A stretch of 38,637 nucleotides of DNA from an uncultured Clostridia bacterium (GCA_944377455.1 CALWEZ010000041.1:1-38637), one strand, 5' to 3'; positions 16,505-24,716 are shown, counted from the stretch's first letter. Notes: generated by a model from the letters alone, not told the origin. Numbers and translations: made by a program.

Positions 16505-18239
16505 AAATCTTCTTTGTTTTTATCTCTTCTTTAAGGCGAGCGATAAAGTCGTTTAGGTTAAGCCCACTCTTATTTTCATATCCGCGTCCACGAATGGAAA
16601 TTGTCTTATTTTTCTCTTCTTCATCGCCAACGATGATAAGGTATGGAACTTTTTCGTTAAGCGCCTCACGAATTTTGTAGCCTATCTTCTCGTTTCGGTT
16701 ATCACTCTCCGCTCTTAAACCATTTTCACGAAGCGTGGCAGTAATCTCGTCAGCATAGTCGCAATTTCTTTCAGTGAGCGATAGCACCCTAACCTGATCA
16801 GGCGAAAGCCAAAGTGGAAACGCTCCTGCAAAGTTCTCGATGAGCAAGCCGATAAAGCGGTCGATTGAGCCATAGATAACTCTGTGTATCATGATAGGAC
16901 GATGTTTTTCGCCGTCCTCGCCAACATATTCAAGTTCAAAGCGCTGTGGGAGTTGGAAATCAAGTTGAATTGTTCCACATTGCCAGGTTCTGCCAATGGT
17001 GTCTTTTAGGTGGAAATCAATCTTAGGTCCATAGAATGCTCCATCGCCTTCGTTTATGATATAGTCAAGTTTTAACTCATCAAGCGCACCTTTTAAAGCA
17101 TTTGTCGCAAGTTCCCAATCTTCATCACTGCCCATGCTATTTTCTGGACGCGTGGAAAGTTCAACATGATAGGTAAAATTGAAAACCTTGTAGACTTCAT
17201 CAATTAGAGCCACAACATTTTTAATTTCATCCTTAATCTGTGACGGTGTCATAAAGATGTGAGCATCATCCTGCGTGAAACTTCTAACTCTTAATAGTCC
17301 CCCTAACTCGCCCGACTTTTCATATCTATGCACAATACCAAGTTCGCCAAGCCTTAGTGGTAGTTCCTTATATGAGTGCGGTTCGCTTTTATATACAAGC
17401 ACTCCACCTGGACAGTTCATAGGCTTAATGGCATATGTTTCATCGTCGATGGTCGAGAGATACATGTTGTCTTTATAGTGGTCCCAGTGTCCTGATGTTT
17501 CCCAAAGATGACGATTGAGCATGATTGGAGTCATAATTTCCTTATATCCTGCCTTGGTGTGAATTTGACGCCAATAGTCGATAAGTTCATTTCTAATGAT
17601 CATGCCCTTTGGAAGATAGAAAGGAAAGCCTGGTCCTTCTGGCGAAATCATAAATAGTTTAAGTTCCTTACCCAACTTTCTATGGTCGCGCTTTTTCGCC
17701 TCTTCAATCATGTTGATATGCTCAGCAAGTTGCTTTTTATCTGGATACGCATAGACATAGACGCGTTGAAGCATCTTATTCTTCTCACTACCTCTCCAAT
17801 ATGCGCCATTCACCGCGTGGATTTTGAAGGCATAATTTTGAAGTTTCTTCGCGTTCTCCACATGAGGTCCTCGGCAAAGGTCGAAAAAGTCATCGCCTGT
17901 GTAATATAAAGACACCTCTTCATTTTCTGGAAGTTCGTTGATAATCTCAGTCTTATACTCATTCCCTTTAAAAAGTTTAAGCGCCTCTTCTTTTGAAACA
18001 ACCTTGCGCGTGAAATCTTCGCCTTTATTAATTATTTCCTTCATCTTTTTTTCAATCTCAGGAAAATGGTCAGGCGTAAGATTGATGTCAAGGTCGATGT
18101 CATAATAAAAGCCATCGTCAATGCTTGGCCCTATGGTAAGTTTGGTCTTTGGATAAAGGGTTGTCAGTGCCTTTGCTAAAATGTGAGCAAGCGAGTGCCT
18201 TGCCTTTTGAATTTCTTCTTGTTTCTTATCTTTTTCCAT
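16503..18239 (-). CDS. thrS: Threonine-tRNA ligase without TGS domain
   Basis: Class II synthetase that charges tRNA-Thr. The editing domain shows ARHSLAHILAKAL (HxxxH, near residues 13-25) and DLCRGPHV; the catalytic domain shows PMNCPGG (zinc cysteine), RYEKSGELGGLLRVRSFTQD (motif 2), GAFYGPKIDFH and HRVIYGSIDRF (motif 3), then the anticodon-binding domain. The usual N-terminal TGS domain of about 60 residues is missing, so the protein is 578 residues against about 640. The frame extends to 18272, but AAGGAG (18251-18246) places the start at ATG 18239. It is controlled by the T-box leader at 18271-18473 and follows the ytxC-like gene. Confidence 0.97.
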   Translation of the reverse strand: MEKDKKQEEIQKARHSLAHILAKALTTLYPKTKLTIGPSIDDGFYYDIDLDINLTPDHFPEIEKKMKEIINKGEDFTRKVVSKEEALKLFKGNEYKTEIINELPENEEVSLYYTGDDFFDLCRGPHVENAKKLQNYAFKIHAVNGAYWRGSEKNKMLQRVYVYAYPDKKQLAEHINMIEEAKKRDHRKLGKELKLFMISPEGPGFPFYLPKGMIIRNELIDYWRQIHTKAGYKEIMTPIMLNRHLWETSGHWDHYKDNMYLSTIDDETYAIKPMNCPGGVLVYKSEPHSYKELPLRLGELGIVHRYEKSGELGGLLRVRSFTQDDAHIFMTPSQIKDEIKNVVALIDEVYKVFNFTYHVELSTRPENSMGSDEDWELATNALKGALDELKLDYIINEGDGAFYGPKIDFHLKDTIGRTWQCGTIQLDFQLPQRFELEYVGEDGEKHRPIMIHRVIYGSIDRFIGLLIENFAGAFPLWLSPDQVRVLSLTERNCDYADEITATLRENGLRAESDNRNEKIGYKIREALNEKVPYLIIVGDEEEKNKTISIRGRGYENKSGLNLNDFIARLKEEIKTKKI

Positions 18240-18270
18240 ATTTATCTCCTTTTCTCGCTTTAAGAGCAAC

Positions 18271-18473
18271 AAAAAACGCCCTTAAAACAAAATTGTTTTT
18301 AAGGACGATTAAATAACCGTGGTTCCACCTTAATTGCACGAAATTCGTGCCACTCTTTTAAAAGCATCTTCAAGCGCAAAAGTGGTTTCATTCTTAAGTC
18401 TCATCAAAGTTTTTCACCAAACAACTCTTCTCTAGGCATGACAACTTAAAACTACTTGTCTTTCACTAAATGC
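18271..18473 (-). ncRNA. T-box riboswitch (threonine) with terminator, leader of thrS
   Basis: The T-box core AAGGTGGAACCACGG lies at 18331-18317. Stem I begins AAAGUG and closes with CACUUU near 18383. The candidate specifier ACC (18386-18384), followed by A, fits tRNA-Thr(GGU). The terminator pairs CGTCCTTAAAA (18307-18297) with TTTTAAGGGCG (18287-18277) and ends in six T residues; its 5' strand can instead pair in the antiterminator with the T-box region. Uncharged tRNA-Thr should therefore allow read-through into thrS. Confidence 0.95.
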
Positions 18474-18479
18474 ACTTTT

Positions 18480-18508
18480 ATTATATGCTACTTATAAAAT
18501 ATTGTCAA
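18480..18508 (-). promoter_or_regulatory. SigA promoter of the thrS T-box transcript
   Basis: Minus strand TTGACA (18508-18503), 17 bases, TATAAT (18485-18480), a full consensus match placed directly after the ytxC-like stop and just before stem I. Confidence 0.92.
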
Positions 18509-18514
18509 GTATTT

Positions 18515-19255
18515 TTAAGAAAATATTTTTTCCATACTCTTATTATAACTCACATTTATGCGTTCAGAAAAAATCTTGGTCAAAAACGAGACAGTGGAGT
18601 TCTCTTTGTCACAATAAAAGTTGATTTTCTTAGGAGAAAGCTCGATTAAGGTCGATACAAGCGCTTCGTTATTTAAACTTTCAAAACACTCATCCGCCAT
18701 AATGCTGTAACCATTCTCCTTTTCAAACACCGAAATCTCGTTTTCTTTAATCTCCAAGTTGTCCACCAAAAATTTAAGCAAGTCATAGAACGCATCATCG
18801 CCTATGAGATAGTCACTGTTCTCATTGGCAAGTAGCACTAATTCACCCCATTTATCGCGAAGGGCTTTCAGTTTGAAGTCGTAGAAAGAGTCTAAATTTA
18901 ATGTGCTTTTAAGTTCCAAATTCTTACTGATGATATACAAATCGGTCTCTCTATCGAAATTCATAAGCGCCTTTTTAAACGCCATTAAACTTATCTTTTC
19001 ATGGCTTGGCAAACACAAATTTTCCTTTAAAAACCCTTCTTTATAGTAGGAACAGATGACTTTGATTATGTTTTTCTCTAAGATGTTTGTAAGGCGAGTT
19101 TGCTCTTCCATAGGGCAGGCAAACATGATGTTAAATGAGCCATATCGCTCATAGCAAGTAAGCACAGTTTGATAGCTACAAAGTTCCTCTTTCATAGACT
19201 GAAAGATAAACCGCGCCACGTCAAGTTTACATGTTGTCAAGCAAAATTCCCACAT
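18515..19255 (-). CDS. ytxC: YtxC-like putative sporulation protein
   Basis: 246 residues, soluble. The middle, TLNLDSFYDFKLKALRDKW near residues 117-135, and LLKFLVDNLE near 163 match the pattern of the YtxC family (LNLEGFvxFRLKxY ... LLrYFVdiQE). The C-terminus, LSPKKINFYCDKEN then LTKIFSERINVSYN, matches the family ending (P-x-K-I-x-L-H ... IFxeRvxIC). In Bacillus, ytxC lies next to thrS, and here it is directly upstream of thrS, which supports the call. A GGAG site precedes the ATG. The biochemical role of YtxC is not known. A possible SigE-like site lies upstream near 19340-19370. Confidence 0.72.
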   Translation of the reverse strand: MWEFCLTTCKLDVARFIFQSMKEELCSYQTVLTCYERYGSFNIMFACPMEEQTRLTNILEKNIIKVICSYYKEGFLKENLCLPSHEKISLMAFKKALMNFDRETDLYIISKNLELKSTLNLDSFYDFKLKALRDKWGELVLLANENSDYLIGDDAFYDLLKFLVDNLEIKENEISVFEKENGYSIMADECFESLNNEALVSTLIELSPKKINFYCDKENSTVSFLTKIFSERINVSYNKSMEKIFS

Positions 19256-19393
19256 AAAATCTCCTTACAAAATTAAAAAACACCCAAATCTCATCTTATG
19301 CCAGCAAAAACCATATTGCCAGTTTGATAACATATACTATTTTATGCAAGGAAATCAAAAATACTCTTAATTTTTTTAAATTATCGCAATTAT

Positions 19394-19423
19394 TTGACTT
19401 TAAATATTTTTTTGCGTTATTAT
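19394..19423 (+). promoter_or_regulatory. Promoter of the lipoprotein gene
   Basis: TTGACT (19394-19399), 18 bases, TATTAT (19418-19423), with an AAGGAG site further down before the ATG at 19488. Confidence 0.6.
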
Positions 19424-19487
19424 ATATTTAGAATATTACATAACTTATTCACACATTGCTACACAAAATAATTAAAAGGAGCGAAAA

Positions 19488-20333
19488 ATGAAAGTATTAT
19501 CTAAAAAAAGCCTTTTATTACTAATAGTTATTCTTATCGCTCCTATCTTTCTTTTAGTTGGATGCGGAGAGGTGCAGTCTTACAACATAACCGCCACCAC
19601 CAACTGCCAAAATGGCAATGTCACAGGCATGGGAAGTTTTAACGACGGAAGCCGAGTGACCTTGACCGCGCGCGGAGTGAACAAACATAGGTTCATCGCG
19701 TGGGTATATCAAAACAAAACCATTTTGGTAAGTAATAACACCTACAACATTGAAACCTCAAGCGATAGTTTAACAAGCACATTAACTTTCAACGCTTCCT
19801 CCTACACCGCCGACAACTACACCGCAATTTTTGAGGACTCAAGGCAGATGTATTACACACTTTCATCCTATCGCGTTGTTGAGCACGCTGAAGGCGAAGA
19901 GATACCTGAAGAGAATTTGGAAAATCAAAATGTAACTTGCGTTGGAAACTTGTCAATAAGCATCGGCGAAAACGTTTTGAACTATCGCACTCCTGTAAAT
20001 CTCACAAACCAAAGTTTCTTAAACACCACCACAAATTTCACTGATATGAGAGATGTGTTTAGGCTCACAAGTCAACCATATTATGTTCGCTTTACATTCT
20101 CTTCTAATGAATTCACTTCAAGCAAAACCATTGCATTAACATACGGAAATTCTAGCGAGCAAGATGAAGATGGTGTTGAGGTTGATTTTCAAACTAATGG
20201 CGATATAGTTTTAACATACTCCTTTGATATGACAAAGGAAGAAACAACTGACGGTGAAGAAGGCACTAATGATGGTGAAGCTAAAATGTTAACCTCTCTT
20301 ATACTCACTCTTTGTCCTTTAAGAGCTTCTTAA
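19488..20333 (+). CDS. Surface lipoprotein with an InlB-type repeat-like domain
   Basis: The N-terminus has a basic start, a hydrophobic stretch and the lipobox LLVGC, with Cys26 as the lipid-modified residue, so the protein is anchored outside the membrane. Residues about 30-115 (YNITATTNCQNGNVTGMGSF, GSRVTLTARG, HRFIAWVYQN, YTAIFED) look like the divergent InlB B-repeat fold seen in gut Bacillota surface proteins. The rest is Thr/Ser/Asn-rich. The C-terminus is odd: an acidic EETTDGEEGTNDGE segment and then a short hydrophobic tail. AAGGAG lies six bases before the ATG. Monocistronic, with its own terminator. Ligand unknown. Confidence 0.78.
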   Translation: MKVLSKKSLLLLIVILIAPIFLLVGCGEVQSYNITATTNCQNGNVTGMGSFNDGSRVTLTARGVNKHRFIAWVYQNKTILVSNNTYNIETSSDSLTSTLTFNASSYTADNYTAIFEDSRQMYYTLSSYRVVEHAEGEEIPEENLENQNVTCVGNLSISIGENVLNYRTPVNLTNQSFLNTTTNFTDMRDVFRLTSQPYYVRFTFSSNEFTSSKTIALTYGNSSEQDEDGVEVDFQTNGDIVLTYSFDMTKEETTDGEEGTNDGEAKMLTSLILTLCPLRAS

Positions 20334-20369
20334 AATAGAGAATAATTTGTTTATACAGACTTAAAAATC

Positions 20370-20411
20370 ATTGCATATCACACAATATATTGTGTAGTAT
20401 GCAATTTTTTT
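20370..20411 (+). terminator. Long palindromic terminator of the lipoprotein gene
   Basis: A 36-base near-perfect palindrome (20370-20405; outer arms ATTGCATA / TATGCAAT, inner ACACAATA / TATTGTGT, two unpaired positions each side) is followed by seven T residues. The arm sequence GTGTAGTATxCAAT recurs at 36846-36858. Confidence 0.85.
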
Positions 20412-20506
20412 AATAAGCTTTTAGATATTTATAAAAGCTAAAAAATGAAAAATTAAAATTTTTATCAAGACAATTAAAATTATTAATATAATATTTATTG
20501 CAAAAA

Positions 20507-21928
20507 TTATATTTGACCATTTAATCTCAACCTTTTCATAAGGCGCTCCTTGTCCTTTTGTATCTCCGTCTTTTTGACCTTTGGAACATTTTTTGGCTTT
20601 GTCATCAAATAATAGCGGAGTTCGTCCAGCGCGTGGTCGTCCTTCTTAATAGGATTGTCGCCGTCACCCCACCAATATGATTTAAACTCACGAATAAGAT
20701 TTACGCAGTTTTTAAAAATATAAAGTCTTACTCGCCCGTCGGCAGTTCTAAGATAACTCTTCACTGTGGCAATACCTGAAAACATATCCTTGTTGACCTT
20801 TGTGTTAACGTTTATCCCATTTTCGCTGAAAAGTTCCACCACCGTCTTTTCGCTCGACAGTGTCCTTTGGCTTGCCGCTGGGTCGATGAGGGCGGATAGT
20901 TTCCCCGAGCTATTCCGCTTCCAATTCATTCTATCTGCAATTTTTTTGATGCAATTTGCATGATATGAGACATCTTTTTCGCTCTCAAAGTGCTCAGCAA
21001 CAACATAGACATTGCCGTCAAAGTCGACTGCATAAAAGTGTGCCGAAAGTGGATTGTGAAGCCCTGGGTCGATGGAGATATTATCCTGCCATTCCGCTGG
21101 CACGTCAAAAGGTTCAATCACATGCACATTTTCGTCAAACTCGCTGTAAACAAGTCCACTTGTGGCGATAAACTTGCCATACCGCCTTGCCTCCACCTCT
21201 TCTGCCGACATCGACTTTGTCATACTCTCAATTTCATCACTCGAGAGAAATGGATTGTCCGCCCACTCAATCTGCTCATACCAAACTTCTTTGTCGTCAT
21301 TTTCATTTAGATAGATTGTATTATACACCCATGTGAGCCCTTTTAGCGGTGTCATTGTGCCGAAGATTTCTCCGCGCCTATCAAGCACCCTCATGCGACA
21401 TTCTTGATATATGTCATAAGGTGGCTCTTCATCAAACCAGACATAGTCTAAACTTGCGCCCTGAAACTTTTCTCGCCCTTGGTCACACGATTTAAAACCA
21501 ATTTTGCTGAGTCCGCCACATTCACTTCGCACTAAAATAAAATCGATAACTCCGCTGTCCAAACTCCCCTGCGCGCCTGTCACCATAACCACCTTTTCAA
21601 TCGACGACGGCGGAAGATAGTGAAGTATCTTTTGTTGCGCCACATCGCGTTGCACCTGCCGTGAAAGAGAAACCACCCACCCTTCCGTCACTTTGTTTTT
21701 CCTATATGGATGGATGCCCAGTGCCAGATATACCACTTCCACCGCCCCGCACTCAGTTTTGCCAGAACGATTGCCACCAAAAACCCATCGATTCCTTTTT
21801 TCGCATTTATGAAAAAGCAGTTGTTTTTTATGCACCTTTTTGCCCTTGTTGTATCTATATATAGGTAGATGTTTTCTCTTTTTTATCTCATTTTCAATCT
21901 TTAAGATGTTAAAAATTGTTTCTTCCAT
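20507..21928 (-). CDS. Phage terminase large subunit, without other phage genes
   Basis: DNA-packaging motor: ATPase domain with Walker A VFGGNRSGKTE (near residues 49-59) and Walker B YVWFDEEP near 170, the coupling motif GTMTPLKG, then an RNase-H-like nuclease domain with SIDPGLHNP, LIDPAASQ and KKDDHALDELRYYL supplying the acidic residues. All catalytic motifs appear intact over 473 residues. The frame extends to 21946, but GGAG (21937-21934) five bases before ATG 21928 sets the start. There is no portal, capsid, small terminase or integrase in the window; the nearest phage-like gene is the r4-like regulator 0.9 kb away on the same strand. Either a prophage remnant or a retained function. 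Confidence 0.92.
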   Translation of the reverse strand: MEETIFNILKIENEIKKRKHLPIYRYNKGKKVHKKQLLFHKCEKRNRWVFGGNRSGKTECGAVEVVYLALGIHPYRKNKVTEGWVVSLSRQVQRDVAQQKILHYLPPSSIEKVVMVTGAQGSLDSGVIDFILVRSECGGLSKIGFKSCDQGREKFQGASLDYVWFDEEPPYDIYQECRMRVLDRRGEIFGTMTPLKGLTWVYNTIYLNENDDKEVWYEQIEWADNPFLSSDEIESMTKSMSAEEVEARRYGKFIATSGLVYSEFDENVHVIEPFDVPAEWQDNISIDPGLHNPLSAHFYAVDFDGNVYVVAEHFESEKDVSYHANCIKKIADRMNWKRNSSGKLSALIDPAASQRTLSSEKTVVELFSENGINVNTKVNKDMFSGIATVKSYLRTADGRVRLYIFKNCVNLIREFKSYWWGDGDNPIKKDDHALDELRYYLMTKPKNVPKVKKTEIQKDKERLMKRLRLNGQI

Positions 21929-22008
21929 TTCTTCTCCAAAAAACAAAAATATTCGCTTTTATATATATTTAGACAAATTTCTTCTAAACCTCTTAAAAGC
22001 GAAAGATT

Positions 22009-22014
22009 TATAAT
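22009..22014 (+). promoter_or_regulatory. -10 box of the SH3-like protein gene, predicted leaderless
   Basis: TATAAT at 22009-22014 is followed by six bases and the ATG at 22021. No convincing -35 box is visible and no Shine-Dalgarno sequence is present. Confidence 0.55.
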
Positions 22015-22020
22015 TTAAGC

Positions 22021-22788
22021 ATGAAAAAAATTATCTTTCTTCTAATATTATCTCTCATATTCCCAATCAGCCCAAACTTTGCAAGCGCCGAAGTGGATGG
22101 CGATTTCTATGGCAAAATAGCGTCCGAAAATGTCCAATTTCTCTCATCGCCAAACTCAAATTCCGCATTGTTTACTCTGCCCTATTCCTACTTTGTCAAG
22201 ATAAACGACGTCTTAGACGATTTTTATGAAGTGGTGTATAAGGATTTAACTGGCTATGTTGCCAAAAGCGACATTAGGCTTATGGAAGGAGTGCCAAACA
22301 CGCCATATCTAAACCTAAACTTTTCCATTTTCACACCTTACTATCTCTATGAACTGCCAAACACCAACTCGAGCGCCTACTGCGAACTTGATGACACGCA
22401 ATCATTCTCGTATTACGGCACGCTCTCTGGCGAAGAGGTCAGTGACAGAAGCGATGTTTGGTATTACGCCTCAGTCACCATTTCAGGAACGACCTATCAC
22501 GGCTATATCTACTCTGAAATAACCAACACCTTGCCTGAAATCACGATAAACAGCGAAGTTTTCACAGAGGTCGACGAAGGCGCGCTTTTTAACTCCACAC
22601 CTGAATTTAACTCGCTATCCACAGGCACAAAGGTCTTGCTTATTGTGGCAATCACCGTGCCGAGCGTGTTCATTCTCTACTTTTTAATCAAGCCAAACAA
22701 ACTTACTAAAAGCAAGGCAAAACCTGAGAAGAAAGTCAGAAAAATTCATCATGGCGACTATTTCGAGTTCGACGACAGCGACTTATAA
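22021..22788 (+). CDS. Secreted SH3-like protein with a C-terminal membrane anchor
   Basis: 255 residues: signal peptide 1-23 ending ASA, then two beta-rich segments with the look of bacterial SH3 domains (VQFLSSPNSNSALFTLPY ... YEVVYKDLTGYVAKSDI near residues 38-90; YLYELPNTNSSAYCELDD ... YYGTLSGEEV ... WYYASVTISG near 108-165). A membrane helix follows near 204-224 and a short basic cytoplasmic tail. It is thus a type I surface protein, perhaps binding the cell wall. It lies between two minus-strand phage-like genes and is transcribed the opposite way. A -10 box six bases before the ATG suggests a leaderless mRNA. Confidence 0.7.
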   Translation: MKKIIFLLILSLIFPISPNFASAEVDGDFYGKIASENVQFLSSPNSNSALFTLPYSYFVKINDVLDDFYEVVYKDLTGYVAKSDIRLMEGVPNTPYLNLNFSIFTPYYLYELPNTNSSAYCELDDTQSFSYYGTLSGEEVSDRSDVWYYASVTISGTTYHGYIYSEITNTLPEITINSEVFTEVDEGALFNSTPEFNSLSTGTKVLLIVAITVPSVFILYFLIKPNKLTKSKAKPEKKVRKIHHGDYFEFDDSDL

Positions 22789-22865
22789 GTTTAGAATTTT
22801 AATATCTTTTAGCAAATTATATTGAGTTTCATTTATAACTATAAAGTCGCATTAGCCTTCACTTG

Positions 22866-23363
22866 TTATAGCGCAATCTTTTTTATCTCCACCTCGTCAG
22901 TTTTAGAGGATTGAATGTCGTAGTAATAATTTAAAATCCACTTTTCACTTTTAAGTTTGTTTTGAAGGCTAAGGCTGTTATAACCCATATTCAACAACTT
23001 TTTTGTGAAAGATGTTTCCGCCTTGTCCAATCTTCTAAACACCGTTCTCAAACCCAATCCCTTTTCAAAAGCAATATCTTTAAATTTCATGCCTTCAATA
23101 TAACGGCAGATAAGGATGTCCGCCTCATTTTGCCCAATCTTTGTAAGGATGTCCTCAACGAGCAATTTCAAATTGATAAGCGTCACCTTTCTCTCGCCTA
23201 GTTCAATCAATTTGTTCGAGGTCGATAAAACATCATTCCCTTCCAACGAAAAATGATAGGAATTTAAAGCGGTCTTAAGCACAATTCTGTCGATTGCGTC
23301 CGAAACTGTCTCCAAATGCCTATAAACTCCAAGCAATGTTTTAGCCCAAATATTTTCTTTCAT
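22866..23363 (-). CDS. Sigma-r4-like helix-turn-helix regulator of phage type
   Basis: 165 residues. The first half is helical; residues about 85-140 (EADILICRYIEGMKFKDIAF, LGLRTVFRRLDKAETSF) have the layout of a sigma-70 region 4 helix-turn-helix (acid-rich first helix, R-Y-I-E-G-M-x-x-x-I-A, second recognition helix), as in ArpU/RinA-type late regulators of phages of Gram-positive bacteria. The longest frame starts at 23384, but AAAGGAG a few bases before ATG 23363 fixes the start. It has its own promoter and is read toward the terminase gene. The C-terminal 45 residues are unlike anything I know. The family call rests on pattern only. Confidence 0.62.
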   Translation of the reverse strand: MKENIWAKTLLGVYRHLETVSDAIDRIVLKTALNSYHFSLEGNDVLSTSNKLIELGERKVTLINLKLLVEDILTKIGQNEADILICRYIEGMKFKDIAFEKGLGLRTVFRRLDKAETSFTKKLLNMGYNSLSLQNKLKSEKWILNYYYDIQSSKTDEVEIKKIAL

Positions 23364-23389
23364 AACACTCTCCTTTGTAACCATGAAAA

Positions 23390-23419
23390 ATTATAAATAA
23401 TAAAAAATGGCAAAGTCAA
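23390..23419 (-). promoter_or_regulatory. Promoter of the r4-like regulator
   Basis: Minus strand TTGACT (23419-23414), 18 bases, TATAAT (23395-23390). An imperfect hairpin, AAATGGCA / TGCCATTT (around 23405-23433), with T runs both ways overlaps the -35 and may block read-through from upstream. Confidence 0.68.
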
Positions 23420-23548
23420 AATTTATGCCATTTATTTTTTAACTATTTTTACAATATTTTACAATTACCAAAAATATGGCGTCATTTTGACGGCACTTTT
23501 GCCAGTTTTTGCCGAAAAACCCATATTAATAGAGATATGTATCGAAAA

Positions 23549-23647
23549 TTATTGAGATTTGTCTTTTAAAAACATCTTGAGAAAGGGAACCATCCAGCGT
23601 GGTGCTTTTATGCAAATTATCCTAATATTCTTCTTTTCTTTTTCCAT
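23549..23647 (-). CDS. spoVM: Small SpoVM-like amphipathic peptide
   Basis: A 32-codon frame: MEKEKKNIRI then ICIKAPRWMVPFLKMFLK then DKSQ. The core I-x-I-K-x-P-[KR] followed by an amphipathic helix and a basic end matches the SpoVM layout (B. subtilis: MKFYTIKLPKFLGGIV...). SpoVM binds the curved forespore membrane and anchors the coat protein SpoIVA. There is no ribosome binding site. CATAGAAA, five bases before the ATG, with CACATTT about 13 bases upstream, resembles a SigE promoter, which would fit a mother-cell gene. Two other sporulation-family genes are in the window. Such a short match could be chance, so confidence is moderate. Confidence 0.55.
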   Translation of the reverse strand: MEKEKKNIRIICIKAPRWMVPFLKMFLKDKSQ

Positions 23648-23764
23648 AATATTTTCTATGCGAAAGACTCACGAAATGTGCTAGTGTTTTCCTTTTTCAT
23701 TTTTAAAATAAAAGTCATGATATTGTAAGTATTTTAAAATTTTAATGAAAACACCTCTTTTTTA

Positions 23765-23794
23765 TTGTTATTTACATAAAAAATTTGTTATAAT
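23765..23794 (+). promoter_or_regulatory. Promoter of the eight-helix protein gene, predicted leaderless
   Basis: TTGTTA (23765-23770), 18 bases, TATAAT (23789-23794), then six bases to the ATG at 23801. No Shine-Dalgarno sequence. Confidence 0.7.
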
Positions 23795-23800
23795 ATATAT

Positions 23801-24583
23801 ATGAATAAAAGTGGAAAGCAAATAAGTAAAACAAGACTCGCATTTTTTATAATTTTCAGCATTCTCATTTTGGCATGCGCTGTCTTTTCTTTAATCTTGC
23901 CAGAACTTGCCATTGACACATCAGCATGGGCATGGCTAAGCGAAAGTTTGATTAAAATGGTGGCAATAGGGCTTGTCTTTCTCATGAGCCTATGTCTATT
24001 AAAAATCAATAAAAAAAGCATATTCTTAACAATTTCCCTAATCGCTTATTGCGTTGCCGCCTACTTTTTGTTCAGTTTAAGTGACGCCGAAAACCTAGAC
24101 CAAATCACATTGGCGCAAGACATCATGCTCTACTCCATGCTCGCCCACCAACTTGTGCTTGCCGTCTACTCTGTTGTCATCTCAAAAGGCGCGGGACTAA
24201 AGGTGTTAAACATCGCCGTTCGCGTTGGACTAAGTTTAATCGCCTACTTTTTGCTGACAGAGTATTTGCCAGAATATTTCGACCTAAGAAATTCGCTTTT
24301 CATAATTTATCTCATCAATTCTTTGGTCACACTTATTTCCTTTAGTTGTTGTTTCAAAAAATATTTCTTAATGATTTTTGGTGTTCTTCTCTCAACCGTT
24401 GGCGCGGTGTTCTACGCCTTCTCGTTTGGCTGGCTCACCCTATTTAACATCACTGGAAACTTTGCCGAATTTGTGACCTCTTTCGATTTTGGTTTCCTAC
24501 TTTCCATAATCGGCATATACCTAATAGGATGCGAAGCGGTTTTCTCAGGCATCTACAAAAACAGCCACCTAACAACGCTGTAA
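23801..24583 (+). CDS. Unknown eight-helix integral membrane protein
   Basis: 260 residues with about eight hydrophobic helices (near 12-32, 43-63, 72-90, 104-125, 135-153, 160-180, 187-210, 225-250), a basic N-terminus (NKSGKQISKTR) and few charges elsewhere. No transport or enzyme motif is visible, and I do not recognise a family. The -10 box six bases before the ATG and the lack of a ribosome binding site predict a leaderless mRNA. Monocistronic, with a terminator at 24691. Confidence 0.65.
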   Translation: MNKSGKQISKTRLAFFIIFSILILACAVFSLILPELAIDTSAWAWLSESLIKMVAIGLVFLMSLCLLKINKKSIFLTISLIAYCVAAYFLFSLSDAENLDQITLAQDIMLYSMLAHQLVLAVYSVVISKGAGLKVLNIAVRVGLSLIAYFLLTEYLPEYFDLRNSLFIIYLINSLVTLISFSCCFKKYFLMIFGVLLSTVGAVFYAFSFGWLTLFNITGNFAEFVTSFDFGFLLSIIGIYLIGCEAVFSGIYKNSHLTTL

Positions 24584-24690
24584 AAATTAAATTTTTCTAT
24601 AATTCGCACTCAATTTTCACATAGAATATTTAACTTAAAAACACAATAATTCTCCACGCAAAATTAAAAACTTAACTCGTTTTTAAAATC

Positions 24691-24716
24691 AAAGATGTTT
24701 AAAACATCTTTTTTTA
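24691..24716 (+). terminator. Terminator after the eight-helix protein gene
   Basis: AAAGATGTTT (24691-24700) pairs with AAACATCTTT (24702-24711) and is followed by a run of T residues. Confidence 0.8.

Noticed and set aside
23609-23683. 24-codon plus-strand frame MQIILIFFFSFSIIF...
   Set aside because: No ribosome binding site, and it is the antisense of the spoVM-like frame; its hydrophobicity comes from the AT-rich complement.
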